In this document: in pieces, positions 18,035 through 25,886 of the stretch
Position numbering within the stretch: position 1 is the first letter of the stretch
Layout of the letters: every line of letters begins with the position of its first letter
DNA from: Nitrincola alkalilacustris
GTDB lineage: Bacteria > Pseudomonadota > Gammaproteobacteria > Pseudomonadales > Balneatricaceae
Reading direction: 5' to 3'
DNA: 64,000 nt
Assembly: GCF_008973755.1 (NCBI RefSeq)
Contig: NZ_WBOM01000004.1
Span: forward strand, 1 to 64,000
The notes under the pieces: generated by a model
Databases searched by the model: none
What the model saw: only the letters and a program-made list of their open reading frames with translations
Told to the model about the DNA's origin: nothing
Position numbers and translations under genes: made by a program

Positions 18035-18523
18035 ATGAAACTATCACTACTGCTGACACTGCTGCTTTTCAGCCTGAGCCTGCACGCAGAGGCACCGGAT
18101 CTCAACGCCAGTGCTCCTGATGGTCTGCGCAAAGGCGGTACCCTGGGCCAGACATTGAGTGCCCCACCCATTCCCGGCGACCCCAGAGATAGCGGCAGAG
18201 AGGTGCGAAACTATCCCGAGCAACCGCCAGTGATCCCGCACAGTATCCGCGACTATCAGATCGACAAGCGTTTCAATCGCTGTCTTGATTGTCACAGTAC
18301 CAGTGCGGCACCGGCTGCCGGTGCGCCGATGATCAGCATTACCCACTTCATGGATCGTGACTATCAGGTGCGTGCTGCTGTCACACCCAACCGGTACTTC
18401 TGCACCCAGTGCCATGTACCACAAACCGACGCGCGGCCACTGGTGGAGTCCAATTTTCTGAACATGGATCATGTACTGCAACAGGAGGCAGCCCGGAGGC
18501 AACAACAGGGAGGTACACAGTGA
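18035..18523 (+). CDS. napB: Dihaem cytochrome c subunit of periplasmic nitrate reductase
   Basis: Periplasmic electron donor to NapA. 162 residues with a signal peptide ([20 protein letters not shown]), a proline-rich [28 protein letters not shown] region and two CXXCH haem sites, CLDCH and CTQCH. The last residues ([10 protein letters not shown]) are polar. GGAG stands eight bases before the ATG at 18035. The stop codon overlaps the GTG of napC. Confidence 0.96.
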   Translation: MKLSLLLTLLLFSLSLHAEAPDLNASAPDGLRKGGTLGQTLSAPPIPGDPRDSGREVRNYPEQPPVIPHSIRDYQIDKRFNRCLDCHSTSAAPAAGAPMISITHFMDRDYQVRAAVTPNRYFCTQCHVPQTDARPLVESNFLNMDHVLQQEAARRQQQGGTQ

Positions 18524-19110
18524 AAAAATGGCTGAAGTTCTATTGGACACTACTGCGCCGACCCAGCGTTCACTTCAGTCTCGGTTTTCTGACACTGAGT
18601 GGATTTCTGGCCGGGATCATCTTCTGGGGTGGTTTCAATACCGCCATGGAGGTGACCAACACCGAAAAGTTCTGCATCGCCTGTCATGAGATGCGTGACA
18701 ATGTATTTGAGGAGCTGAAAACAACCGTCCACTACTCCAACCGCTCCGGCGTTCGCGCCACCTGCTCTGACTGTCACGTGCCGCACAACTGGACACACAA
18801 GGTCGGACGCAAGATGGAAGCCTCCAAGGAGGTCTGGGGCTGGATCTTCGGCACCATCAACACCCCGGAAAAGTTTGAAGCCAAGCGCCGGGAGCTGGCT
18901 GAGCGTGAGTGGCATCGCCTGAAGGCCAATGATTCGCTGGAGTGCCGCAACTGTCACGAATTCGACTCCATGGACTTTACACGCCAGAATCCGCGCGCCA
19001 GTCGCGAACACTCAACGGCCCTGGCCAGTGGGGAGAGCACCTGCATCGACTGTCACAAAGGGATCGCGCATCAGTTGCCCGACATGACGGGGGTGGTTTT
19101 CAGGCAGTAA
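18520..19110 (+). CDS. napC: Tetrahaem quinol dehydrogenase NapC
   Basis: Membrane-anchored NapC/NirT cytochrome passing electrons from quinol to NapB. 196 residues: one N-terminal membrane helix ([21 protein letters not shown]), then four CXXCH sites CIACH, CSDCH, CRNCH and CIDCH. The start is a GTG overlapping the napB stop by 4 bp (GTGA). Length matches NapC rather than the longer NirT/TorC variants. It ends the operon and is followed by a strong terminator. Confidence 0.96.
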   Translation: MKKWLKFYWTLLRRPSVHFSLGFLTLSGFLAGIIFWGGFNTAMEVTNTEKFCIACHEMRDNVFEELKTTVHYSNRSGVRATCSDCHVPHNWTHKVGRKMEASKEVWGWIFGTINTPEKFEAKRRELAEREWHRLKANDSLECRNCHEFDSMDFTRQNPRASREHSTALASGESTCIDCHKGIAHQLPDMTGVVFRQ

Positions 19111-19151
19111 GCGAGATCATCGATCTTTGCGCTGGATCAGTCTACCCTTGC

Positions 19152-19190
19152 ACGCTTTACGGCTACACTGTAGCTGTAAAGCGTCTTTTT
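19152..19190 (+). terminator. Terminator of the nap operon
   Basis: Long stem ACGCTTTAC-G-GCTAC / GTAGC-T-GTAAAGCGT around ACT, then CTTTTT, 41 bp after napC. Confidence 0.92.
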
Positions 19191-19239
19191 CCGACTTCGC
19201 CAGCTCTGCCAAAAAAGCTCTGCCAAGGATTACTGCTGC

Positions 19240-20784
19240 ATGATCTATTCACCCGAAAAGCTTGCTCCACTGCGTGCCACGCGCCTCGGTATCGACACCC
19301 ATCACGAACCCACACTCTATCTTCGCGCAGACAGCCCGGTCTGCCGCTCGGAAGGTTTTGAGTCACTGCCCCGGGTCAAGGCCACCAGCGCTAACCGTCG
19401 ACTCATCATCGCCTCACTGAACATGATCACCAGTGAACTGCTGGATGACGACCAGGTCGGCTTCTCCGAAAGTGCCTGGCAGATGCTTCAGGTTGAGGAA
19501 AATGACTCTATCTGGCTGTCGCATCCGCGCCCGGTACACTCCCTGTCGCATGTACGTGCCAAGGTCTATGGGCATCGACTGGATCAGGAGCAGTTGCAGG
19601 CGATCATCGATGATATCGTCGGTGGCTACTATGCTGATGTGCAACTGGCGGCCTTCATCACAGCCTGTGGCGATGACAAGCTGGATGATGAGGAGATCAC
19701 CTCACTGACACGCGCCATGGTCAACGCCGGCAGCCGTATCGACTGGGAACTGCCACTGGTACTAGACAAACATTGTGTCGGAGGCCTGCCGGGAAACCGC
19801 ACAACACCAATCGTGATCCCGATTCTGACCGCCTGTGGCATCACCATCCCCAAAACATCCTCACGCGCCATCACCTCACCCGCCGGCACCGCCGACACCA
19901 TGGAAACGCTGACCAACGTCAGCCTCTCGCTGGATGAGATGCGGGAGGTGGTCCGCAAGGTCGGAGGCTGCCTGGCCTGGGGCGGATCAGTCAAGCTCAG
20001 CCCGGCTGATGATCTGCTGATCCAGGTGGAGCGTGCATTGGATATCGACAGTGAAGGCCAGTTGATCGCCTCGGTGCTGTCGAAAAAGATCGCAGCAGGT
20101 GCCACCCATGTACTGATCGATATTCCTGTCGGCCCAACGGCCAAGGTCAGAACTCTGGAGGCAGCGAATAAGCTGGCCCGCAGCTTCAAGACTGTTGCTG
20201 AAAACCTGGGACTGGTGATCAGTGTTCTGTATACCGATGGCACCGAACCGGTCGGCCGTGGAATAGGACCGGCACTGGAGGCACATGATATTCTGGCAGT
20301 TCTGCAGAATCTGCCCGGTGCCCCTGCCGATCTCAAGGAGCGCGCCACATTGATCGCCGGTGCGATGCTGGAGATGGTACAACCCCTGGAACCGGGTGAA
20401 GGGCAGAAAATCGCCTTGTCGCAACTGGAGTCAGGAGCAGCATGGAACAAGTTCATGGCGATCTGCGCCGCTCAGGGCGGCATGAAAATCCCTCCGATAG
20501 CTCCCTATCGGTTCGCTCTGATCACAGAACAACCCTGCACCATCACCGGTATCGATAACCGCCAGTTGGCAAAGGTTGCCAAACTGGCTGGTGCCCCGGC
20601 TGACCCCGCGGCAGGTGTTGAGCTGCATGTAAAAGTCGGTGATCGGGTGGAGGCCAATACCGCCCTGATGACCATTCATGCCGAAAGTGTCGGCGAGCTC
20701 AACTATGCCGTTGACTATCTGAATGACCACCCACGGGTTATCATTCTCACTGATGCAGATAATGGATTTCAGGACCACTCATGA
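19240..20784 (+). CDS. AMP phosphorylase / thymidine phosphorylase family enzyme
   Basis: 514 residues. Best remembered match is the archaeal AMP phosphorylase (DeoA-like) group: DKHCVGGLPGNRT (176-188), IPKTSSRAITSPAGTADT (203-220), VSLSLDEMREVVRKVGGCLAWGGSVKLSPADD, and VLIDIPVGPTAKV. It carries the extra N-terminal domain (~1-105) absent from E. coli DeoA. AMP phosphorylase turns AMP plus phosphate into adenine and ribose 1,5-bisphosphate; thymidine phosphorylase acts on thymidine. The stop overlaps the start of a PRPP-synthase homologue by 4 bp. That pairing favours a nucleotide phosphorylase feeding a phosphoribosyl pool rather than thymidine salvage. Substrate not proven. AAGGA lies 11 bases before the ATG. 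Confidence 0.8.
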   Translation: MIYSPEKLAPLRATRLGIDTHHEPTLYLRADSPVCRSEGFESLPRVKATSANRRLIIASLNMITSELLDDDQVGFSESAWQMLQVEENDSIWLSHPRPVHSLSHVRAKVYGHRLDQEQLQAIIDDIVGGYYADVQLAAFITACGDDKLDDEEITSLTRAMVNAGSRIDWELPLVLDKHCVGGLPGNRTTPIVIPILTACGITIPKTSSRAITSPAGTADTMETLTNVSLSLDEMREVVRKVGGCLAWGGSVKLSPADDLLIQVERALDIDSEGQLIASVLSKKIAAGATHVLIDIPVGPTAKVRTLEAANKLARSFKTVAENLGLVISVLYTDGTEPVGRGIGPALEAHDILAVLQNLPGAPADLKERATLIAGAMLEMVQPLEPGEGQKIALSQLESGAAWNKFMAICAAQGGMKIPPIAPYRFALITEQPCTITGIDNRQLAKVAKLAGAPADPAAGVELHVKVGDRVEANTALMTIHAESVGELNYAVDYLNDHPRVIILTDADNGFQDHS

Positions 20785-21671
20785 CAACACGACTGCTGTT
20801 CAATCTCGACTCCGATCCGGCACTGGGTGCCCTGCTCTGCCAACAACTGGGTGCCAAAGCCGGTGAGCTGGAGCAGCGACGCTTTCCCGATGGTGAGAGC
20901 TATCTGCGTGTTCACGATGACTGCGCCGACAAGGATATCGTGGTGTTCTGCAACCTCTTCCATCCGGATGACAAGCTGCTCAGGCTGCTGTTTCTGGCTG
21001 ATACCCTGCGTGAACTGGGTGCACGACGACTCTGTCTGATCACCCCCTACCTGGCCTATATGCGTCAGGACAAACGCTTTCATGCCGGAGAGTGCGTCAG
21101 CTCCCGTCCCTTCGCCGCACTGCTGTCACGCGCGTTCGACTGTCTGGTGACCATGGACCCGCATCTGCATCGCTATCATGATCTGTCTGACCTCTATACA
21201 CTCTCTGCCAAAGCGATCAGCGCAGCGCCTCTGATCGCCAACTGGATCAAAACCCGTATCCCTCAGCCCCTGCTGATCGGACCGGACAGTGAGAGTGAAC
21301 AGTGGGTCAGCGAAGTGGCAAGACTGGCGGATGCCCCTTTTCAGATTCTGGAAAAGGAGCGGCGTGGTGATTACGATGTCACGGTGTCCAGTCCTGAGCT
21401 GGAGCCCTATCTGAAGTACACGCCTGTTCTGGTCGACGATATCATCTCCAGCGGCAGAACCATGCTGAACACCCTGCAACATCTTCGACAGGCCGGCATG
21501 CCCAGAGCAACCGTGATCGGCGTACACGGTATCTTTGCCGGTGACGCCTATCAACAGTTGAGTGCTCAAGCAGATGTGATCACTACCGACTGTATCCCGC
21601 ATGTCAGCAACGCCATCGATACCGCAACACTACTGGCCGAAGCGGCACTGGAGTTATTGGCACAGTCCTGA
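20781..21671 (+). CDS. Ribose-phosphate pyrophosphokinase (PRPP synthase) homologue
   Basis: 296 residues of the Prs fold. ATP-site segment TPYLAYMRQDKRF (88-100), divalent-metal segment TMDPHLHRYHDL (124-135), a flexible-loop-like EKERRGDYDVTV (191-201), and the PRPP loop VLVDDIISSGRTM (216-228). Shorter than housekeeping Prs (about 315 residues) and diverged from it, so this is probably an accessory paralogue. Begins inside the stop of the AMP-phosphorylase-type gene (ATGA). If that enzyme makes ribose 1,5-bisphosphate, this protein could interconvert ribose phosphates and PRPP. This is inference; activity as an ordinary Prs is equally possible. Confidence 0.8.
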   Translation: MTTRLLFNLDSDPALGALLCQQLGAKAGELEQRRFPDGESYLRVHDDCADKDIVVFCNLFHPDDKLLRLLFLADTLRELGARRLCLITPYLAYMRQDKRFHAGECVSSRPFAALLSRAFDCLVTMDPHLHRYHDLSDLYTLSAKAISAAPLIANWIKTRIPQPLLIGPDSESEQWVSEVARLADAPFQILEKERRGDYDVTVSSPELEPYLKYTPVLVDDIISSGRTMLNTLQHLRQAGMPRATVIGVHGIFAGDAYQQLSAQADVITTDCIPHVSNAIDTATLLAEAALELLAQS

Positions 21672-21757
21672 TTCTGGCTCATGGGTCTGGCTGCATGGGT
21701 CTGGCAACATGTTCAAGAAACATGGGTCAAGAAGCATGAGCCAGGCACCTGCGTCAA

Positions 21758-21808
21758 ACTACATAGGCCACACTACATAGGCCACACTACATAGGCCACA
21801 CTACATAA
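21758..21808 (+). repeat. 14-bp tandem repeat (3.6 copies) upstream of alkB
   Basis: ACTACATAGGCCAC repeated perfectly at 21758, 21772 and 21786, with a partial fourth copy from 21800. The preceding 21676-21745 contains looser CATGGGTCTGGC-like repeats. It ends ten bases before the alkB start, so it lies in the alkB 5' region. Confidence 0.95.
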
Positions 21809-21818
21809 GTCAAACCAC

Positions 21819-22400
21819 ATGAATCATGTTAACCTTCTGGCGAAAGATGCCGAGCTGAGCTATTTTCCCGGTTTTATTCCAGCGGCAGAAGCCAGTCGCC
21901 TGCTGCAACATCTGACCCGGCAACTGGCCTGGCGACAGGATAGTATCCAGCTGTTCGGCCAGCAGCGGATGATCCCCAGGCTACAATGTTTTCAGGGTGA
22001 TGCAGGGCTTGCATACCGTTATTCGCGCCTGACGCTGATGGCCGAACCCTGGGATCCGAGTGTTGAACAGCTGCGTAACCGGCTGATGGATCTTGGCCAT
22101 GATTTCAACTGCGTACTGATCAACCTGTATCGTGATGGTAATGACAGTATGGGATGGCACAGCGATGATGAACCGGAACTGGGAACCAACCCGGTGATCG
22201 CTTCTCTAAGCCTCGGCCAGACACGTCAATTCAAGATGAGACACAAACAGACAGGCGAGAAGCTGGATATCACGCTGGAACATGGGTCCTTGCTGCTGAT
22301 GAGCGGCCCCACTCAGCACCACTGGCAGCATGCTATCATGCGCAGCAAGCGCCCCATGTCGGAACGCATCAATCTGACTTTTCGCAGTATCCCGGCTTAG
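21819..22400 (+). CDS. alkB: AlkB-family 2-oxoglutarate/Fe(II) dioxygenase
   Basis: Repairs 1-methyladenine and 3-methylcytosine in DNA or RNA by oxidative demethylation. 193 residues. Iron ligands His114 and Asp116 (MGWHSDDEPELG) and His171 (QHHWQHAI); 2-oxoglutarate-binding arginines in ERINLTFR (Arg183 and Arg189). The N-terminal nucleotide-recognition part reads YFPGFIPAAEASRLLQHL and MIPRLQCFQGDAGLAYRYS. Closest in layout to the ALKBH2/3-like short bacterial AlkB group rather than E. coli AlkB. No Ada box or ada gene adjacent. A tandem repeat sits in its 5' spacer. Confidence 0.9.
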   Translation: MNHVNLLAKDAELSYFPGFIPAAEASRLLQHLTRQLAWRQDSIQLFGQQRMIPRLQCFQGDAGLAYRYSRLTLMAEPWDPSVEQLRNRLMDLGHDFNCVLINLYRDGNDSMGWHSDDEPELGTNPVIASLSLGQTRQFKMRHKQTGEKLDITLEHGSLLLMSGPTQHHWQHAIMRSKRPMSERINLTFRSIPA

Positions 22401-22453
22401 CCCTGATAAACACGGGCAAGCCATACCCCCTGATTCGGAGACCTGTTATACAG

Positions 22454-23191
22454 ATGAACGACGTTATCAAACTCCTCAATGCACACCGCTCCATTCGCAA
22501 ATTTACCGATGAGGCGATCGATCAGGCAACAGTCGAAGCGCTGGTTCAGGCAGGCCAATGTGCTGCTACATCAAGCTTTATTCAGGCCTGCACCGTAATT
22601 CAGGTCAGTCAGGGTGAGGTACGCGACCGCTTGGCGATCTGCGCGGGCAATCAGGCTTATGTGGCCAGCGCGCCTGTTTTTCTGGTGTTCTGTGCCGATA
22701 TGAAACGTCTTAAGCTTGCCTGTGATATGCACGATGCCGAAATGCTCAGCGGCTATACCGAACAGTTCATCACGACCTCATTAGACTGCGCCCTGTTTGC
22801 CCAGAACGTTGTGATTGCCGCTGAATCTCTGGGGCTTGGCTGCACCTATATCGGTGGGATTCGCAATCAGATAGCGGAAGTGGCAGATCTGCTGGAGCTG
22901 CCGGAGCTGGTCTATCCGGTGTTTGGATTGTGTATCGGCCACCCGGCGCAGAACCCGGAAGCCAAGCCCCGCTTGCCGCTGTCGGTGATTCTGAAGCAGG
23001 AGCGTTACAACGACTCTGAGGATCAGGCCAGAATTGCCGAGTATGACCAGCATGTCCGGGAATACTACGCCACCCGTACCGGTGGCCAGAAGTCGATGAC
23101 CTGGAGTGAGCAGATGTCCGACATGCTGGTGAAGGAGTCGCGCCCGCACATGCTGCCGTTCCTCCAATCACGCGGCTTTATCAAGCATTGA
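22454..23191 (+). CDS. nfsA: Oxygen-insensitive NADPH nitroreductase (NfsA type)
   Basis: FMN-dependent two-electron reductase of nitroaromatics and quinones. 245 residues with the N-terminal HRSIRKFTDEAI (FMN phosphate contact), CAATSSFIQ, ESLGLGCTYIGGIRN, PVFGLCIGHP, and the NfsA-specific C-terminal TGGQKSMTWSEQMSDMLVKESRPHMLPFLQSRGF. Length fits NfsA (about 240). Single gene between alkB and a flavodoxin gene. Confidence 0.9.
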   Translation: MNDVIKLLNAHRSIRKFTDEAIDQATVEALVQAGQCAATSSFIQACTVIQVSQGEVRDRLAICAGNQAYVASAPVFLVFCADMKRLKLACDMHDAEMLSGYTEQFITTSLDCALFAQNVVIAAESLGLGCTYIGGIRNQIAEVADLLELPELVYPVFGLCIGHPAQNPEAKPRLPLSVILKQERYNDSEDQARIAEYDQHVREYYATRTGGQKSMTWSEQMSDMLVKESRPHMLPFLQSRGFIKH

Positions 23192-23359
23192 GTGCTGATA
23201 TCAACCAGAATCCATGACTTCAGGGCGTATCCCGGAGGTCTTTCTTTCGAGGTAAAGGGTGAGTATATGCCGCAGGGATGCATTCACGGCGTCTCACCCA
23301 AGGCGTCTGGGATATGCTTTCACATACAAATAGTTGGCAGTGAAAGCACGGATTCAGGA

Positions 23360-23809
23360 TCAAAGCAGTGTTTTCCAGCTCTGCAACCAGGTAATTGCCT
23401 CACCCTCAGGATCGGCCGTCTCGCAAGCATCTATAAACAGGGCCTCACCCAGCCTTTCAGCCTGCAACTCCTGCAACAGCTCATCAAACTGCTTGCCGGC
23501 ATCGGCAAAGGTCTCATAGGAGCTGTCCCCCAGCGCGATCAAACCATAGCGTCGGCCCGGCATTAATGGAAAACGATCCTTCAACTCACTGAACAGCGGT
23601 ACCAGATTATCCGGAATATCCCCCTGACCGGTGGTCGAGGTGCACACCAGCAGCACCGAATCAGGCTTTGCCATCACCTCGTCGACACTCGGCAGGGTCA
23701 GCACCTCAACATCATGGCCCTCACCACGCAGCAACTCGGCGCACTCCTCGGCAACCGATGAACTATTGCCATATACCGAACCCACGAGAATTGTCACCTC
23801 AGCCGTCAC
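23360..23809 (-). CDS. Flavodoxin (MioC-like)
   Basis: 149-residue FMN electron carrier. The phosphate loop GSVYGNSSSVAEE starts at residue 10. Then CTSTTGQGDIPDNLVPLF and YGLIALGDSSYETFADAGKQFDELLQELQAERLG, which place it in the short MioC/YqcA branch rather than the long-chain flavodoxins. The start is GTG at 23809 with AGGGGA upstream. It faces nfsA on the opposite strand (convergent, 168-bp spacer without a clear terminator). Confidence 0.88.
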   Translation of the reverse strand: MTAEVTILVGSVYGNSSSVAEECAELLRGEGHDVEVLTLPSVDEVMAKPDSVLLVCTSTTGQGDIPDNLVPLFSELKDRFPLMPGRRYGLIALGDSSYETFADAGKQFDELLQELQAERLGEALFIDACETADPEGEAITWLQSWKTLL

Positions 23810-23976
23810 CGTTGTTCCCCTTTATCTGAATATCTGTCTGTCACAAAAGCGATGATGATAAATGAAAAGACGTTCATATAACACGGACAGTCCTGGCGGT
23901 CATTCATCTGCTATCTTAAATTACCCTCCATGTTCTGCAGCCAGGCTGATTATCTTCTATGCTTAACCTGTGCCGG

Positions 23977-24009
23977 AGATGGCACAATAGATGGCACAAT
24001 AGATGGCAC
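23977..24009 (+). repeat. 12-bp tandem repeat (2.75 copies)
   Basis: AGATGGCACAAT at 23977 and 23989, then AGATGGCAC at 24001, in the 5' region of the small gene at 24053. Confidence 0.92.
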
Positions 24010-24052
24010 TACAGGCGTCCAAATTAAGGTCTATCCACACGAGGATTGAGTT

Positions 24053-24400
24053 ATGTCTGACGACTATTTCAGTACACTGCTGCAAAATCTGGAAGACAAT
24101 GCCAAACATCGATCCGGAAGAGAGTCCTTCACCACACAGATAGATCATGAAGATCTGATCCGCCTCAAAGCCTTGGCTGAGGTTTATGATATTGATATAC
24201 AGGATCTCTGTGCAGCGCTTTTTCACACCATGCTGCAGGAGCTTGAAGCCCGCATGCCCTACAGACCAGGCACTGAGATCATCCGCATGGAGGATGGCGA
24301 TCCCGTGTATGAAGACGTCGGCCCCATGCCGCGCTACCTTTCGATCATACGGCGCCTGGAAGCAGAAAGCTCACAGGCGAATGGCGATACAAAGCATTGA
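24053..24400 (+). CDS. Hypothetical protein, 115 residues
   Basis: I do not recognise this protein. It is acidic and soluble, with a helical core (HEDLIRLKALAEVYDIDIQDLCAALFHTMLQELEARMPYRPG) and the tail RYLSIIRRLEAESSQ. The segment LIRLKALAEVYDID resembles small helix-turn-helix or ribbon proteins but is too short to assign. GAGGA lies eight bases before the ATG, and the frame has the codon character of its neighbours, so it is likely real. It sits between the flavodoxin gene and the zinc-type GTPase, with a 12-bp tandem repeat upstream. Confidence 0.6.
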   Translation: MSDDYFSTLLQNLEDNAKHRSGRESFTTQIDHEDLIRLKALAEVYDIDIQDLCAALFHTMLQELEARMPYRPGTEIIRMEDGDPVYEDVGPMPRYLSIIRRLEAESSQANGDTKH

Positions 24401-24479
24401 ATGTCCGGACAGATTCATCGAGTACACAATGAAACCTGGTTTAATGAAGCTTGATTTAAGGCAGCAGACATCTGACAAT

Positions 24480-24494
24480 TGTTACTTTATAACA
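24480..24494. promoter_or_regulatory. Candidate Zur operator
   Basis: TGTTA-CTTTA-TAACA matches the arms of the gammaproteobacterial Zur consensus (TGTTA-N5-TAACA within a longer A/T-rich palindrome), 16 bp before the GTG of the COG0523 gene. A ten-base fixed motif is rare by chance, and the downstream gene belongs to a family often under Zur control. Confidence 0.6.
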
Positions 24495-24510
24495 CAAATA
24501 AGGCTCTATT

Positions 24511-25695
24511 GTGTCTGACGCCCAAACCACATCCGAACGCTATCGTCCGGTGCCTGAAAAGGTACCCACCAATATCATCACCGGTTTTCTGGGAACAGGC
24601 AAAACCACAGCGATCAATCATCTGCTGCAAACCAAACCGGAGGATGAGCGCTGGGCGATACTGGTTAATGAGTTTGGGCAGGTCGGCCTCGATGAAGCAC
24701 TGATTCCAGATCAGGATGGGCTGTTTATCAAGGAGTTGGCGGGCGGCTGTGTCTGCTGCGCCCTGGGGCCTGCGCTGACCATCAACCTGGCGATGCTGCT
24801 GCGCCGTGCCAAACCGCACCGCCTGCTGATCGAACCGACAGGACTGGGTCATCCCAGCGGGATAGTGGATACCCTGAAAGGGATCTCCTTCTGCGACGTG
24901 ATAGATCTGCGCAGTATCATCTGCCTGCTGGATCCCGGCGTACTGGAGCATCCGCAGATCATGACTCATGAGACTTTCTCGGATCAGTTGACGCTGGCGG
25001 ATGTGATAGTGCTGAATAAATGCGATCTACGCCCGGCCGAACTTGTTCAGGAAGCCGAAAGACGCTCACGAGCACTCTTCCCGCCCAAGCAGTCGGTGGT
25101 GCGCACTGAATATGGCGTTTTTCCTGCCGCGTTGCTGGATCTGGTCTGTAACGAGCAACTGGAGCAGGTGTTTCCCGGCCAGCAGCCTGTGCAACAGCAA
25201 AAACAGGCGCAGCGAAAAGGTCAGCACGAGCCACACGCTCACTCTCATTCGCACAACCCTTCTCATTCACACGATCACGATCACGATCACGATCACGATC
25301 ACGATCACGATCACGATCACGATCACGATCACGATCACGATCACAGCGATGCTCATGGCCAAACGACTCAGATACAACCCAAACCAGGGCAACCGGTCAA
25401 TCTGACCGGGCATAGCGATGGTTACTACAGCAGCGGTTGGGTATTCCATGTTGATGACCGGTTTGATCTGACCCGCGTGACACAGTGGATGGATCAGATC
25501 TCCGGGGCGGTCCGGGTCAAGGCTGCACTGCAAGGCAGTGAGCGCTGGATCAGCTACAACCGTGTTGGCAGTGACAGTACTACCCAGTCTCTGGCATGGC
25601 GTCGTGATTCACGCATCGAGATCATCTCAACCACTGAACCCCAGCTTGATGAGCAACGCCGCGCACTGCTGGCATGTCTTGACTCTGTTTTCTGA
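24511..25695 (+). CDS. COG0523 (CobW/P47K) GTPase with His-Asp repeat, putative zinc metallochaperone
   Basis: G3E-family GTPase of 394 residues. Walker A GFLGTGKT (25-32), CXCC metal site GGCVCCAL (Cys80, Cys82, Cys83), LIEPTGLGHP, guanine-specificity NKCD, and a C-terminal CobW_C domain (GWVFHVDDRFDL). Between the domains lies a histidine-rich run (~242-284): HAHSHSHNPSHSHD followed by 12.5 CACGAT units encoding (HD)12-H. The start is GTG with AAGG upstream. A Zur-like palindrome sits just before it. No cobalamin genes are nearby, so a zinc-allocation role under zinc starvation is more likely than cobalt. The repeat length may vary between strains. Confidence 0.85.
   Translation: MSDAQTTSERYRPVPEKVPTNIITGFLGTGKTTAINHLLQTKPEDERWAILVNEFGQVGLDEALIPDQDGLFIKELAGGCVCCALGPALTINLAMLLRRAKPHRLLIEPTGLGHPSGIVDTLKGISFCDVIDLRSIICLLDPGVLEHPQIMTHETFSDQLTLADVIVLNKCDLRPAELVQEAERRSRALFPPKQSVVRTEYGVFPAALLDLVCNEQLEQVFPGQQPVQQQKQAQRKGQHEPHAHSHSHNPSHSHDHDHDHDHDHDHDHDHDHDHDHDHSDAHGQTTQIQPKPGQPVNLTGHSDGYYSSGWVFHVDDRFDLTRVTQWMDQISGAVRVKAALQGSERWISYNRVGSDSTTQSLAWRRDSRIEIISTTEPQLDEQRRALLACLDSVF
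25270..25344 (+). repeat. Hexanucleotide microsatellite (CACGAT)12.5 in a coding region
   Basis: Perfect 75-bp run within the GTPase gene encoding alternating His and Asp. In-frame unit length (6 bp) means slippage changes the His count without a frameshift. Confidence 0.97.
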
Positions 25696-25738
25696 ACCGG
25701 CTTCCTGAACTGTTTCCTGTTCCTGCGCTTATTGAGCA

Positions 25739-25767
25739 CCAGCCCCTGCACTATGTACAGGGGCTGG
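25739..25767. terminator. Stem-loop after the COG0523 gene
   Basis: CCAGCCCCTG/CAGGGGCTGG perfect ten-base-pair stem with a nine-base loop, 43 bp after the stop. No T-tract follows. Confidence 0.6.
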
Positions 25768-25825
25768 CCACACAATAGTGAATTTAATGCATCATAATCT
25801 GAATTAATATCAATTTTATTCACTT

Positions 25826-25838
25826 TGAATTCACTTCA
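25826..25838. promoter_or_regulatory. Candidate MetR box upstream of metE
   Basis: TGAATTCACTTCA fits TGAA-N5-TTCA. A weaker partner, TGAATTAATATCA at 25800-25812, lies 26 bp upstream, giving a spaced pair as in enteric metE. Located 48 bp before the metE ATG. Confidence 0.6.
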
Positions 25839-25886
25839 TACTACTCCTGTGTTTTACATATCCATTATTATCACGAGGAGGACAGG

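Noticed and set aside
21672-21818. CRISPR or attachment site in the alkB 5' spacer
   Set aside because: Direct tandem repeats without spacers; no integrase or cas gene near.
25740-25886. Cobalamin riboswitch before metE
   Set aside because: The leader is short and A/T-rich with no B12-box-like sequence; a MetR box explains control better.
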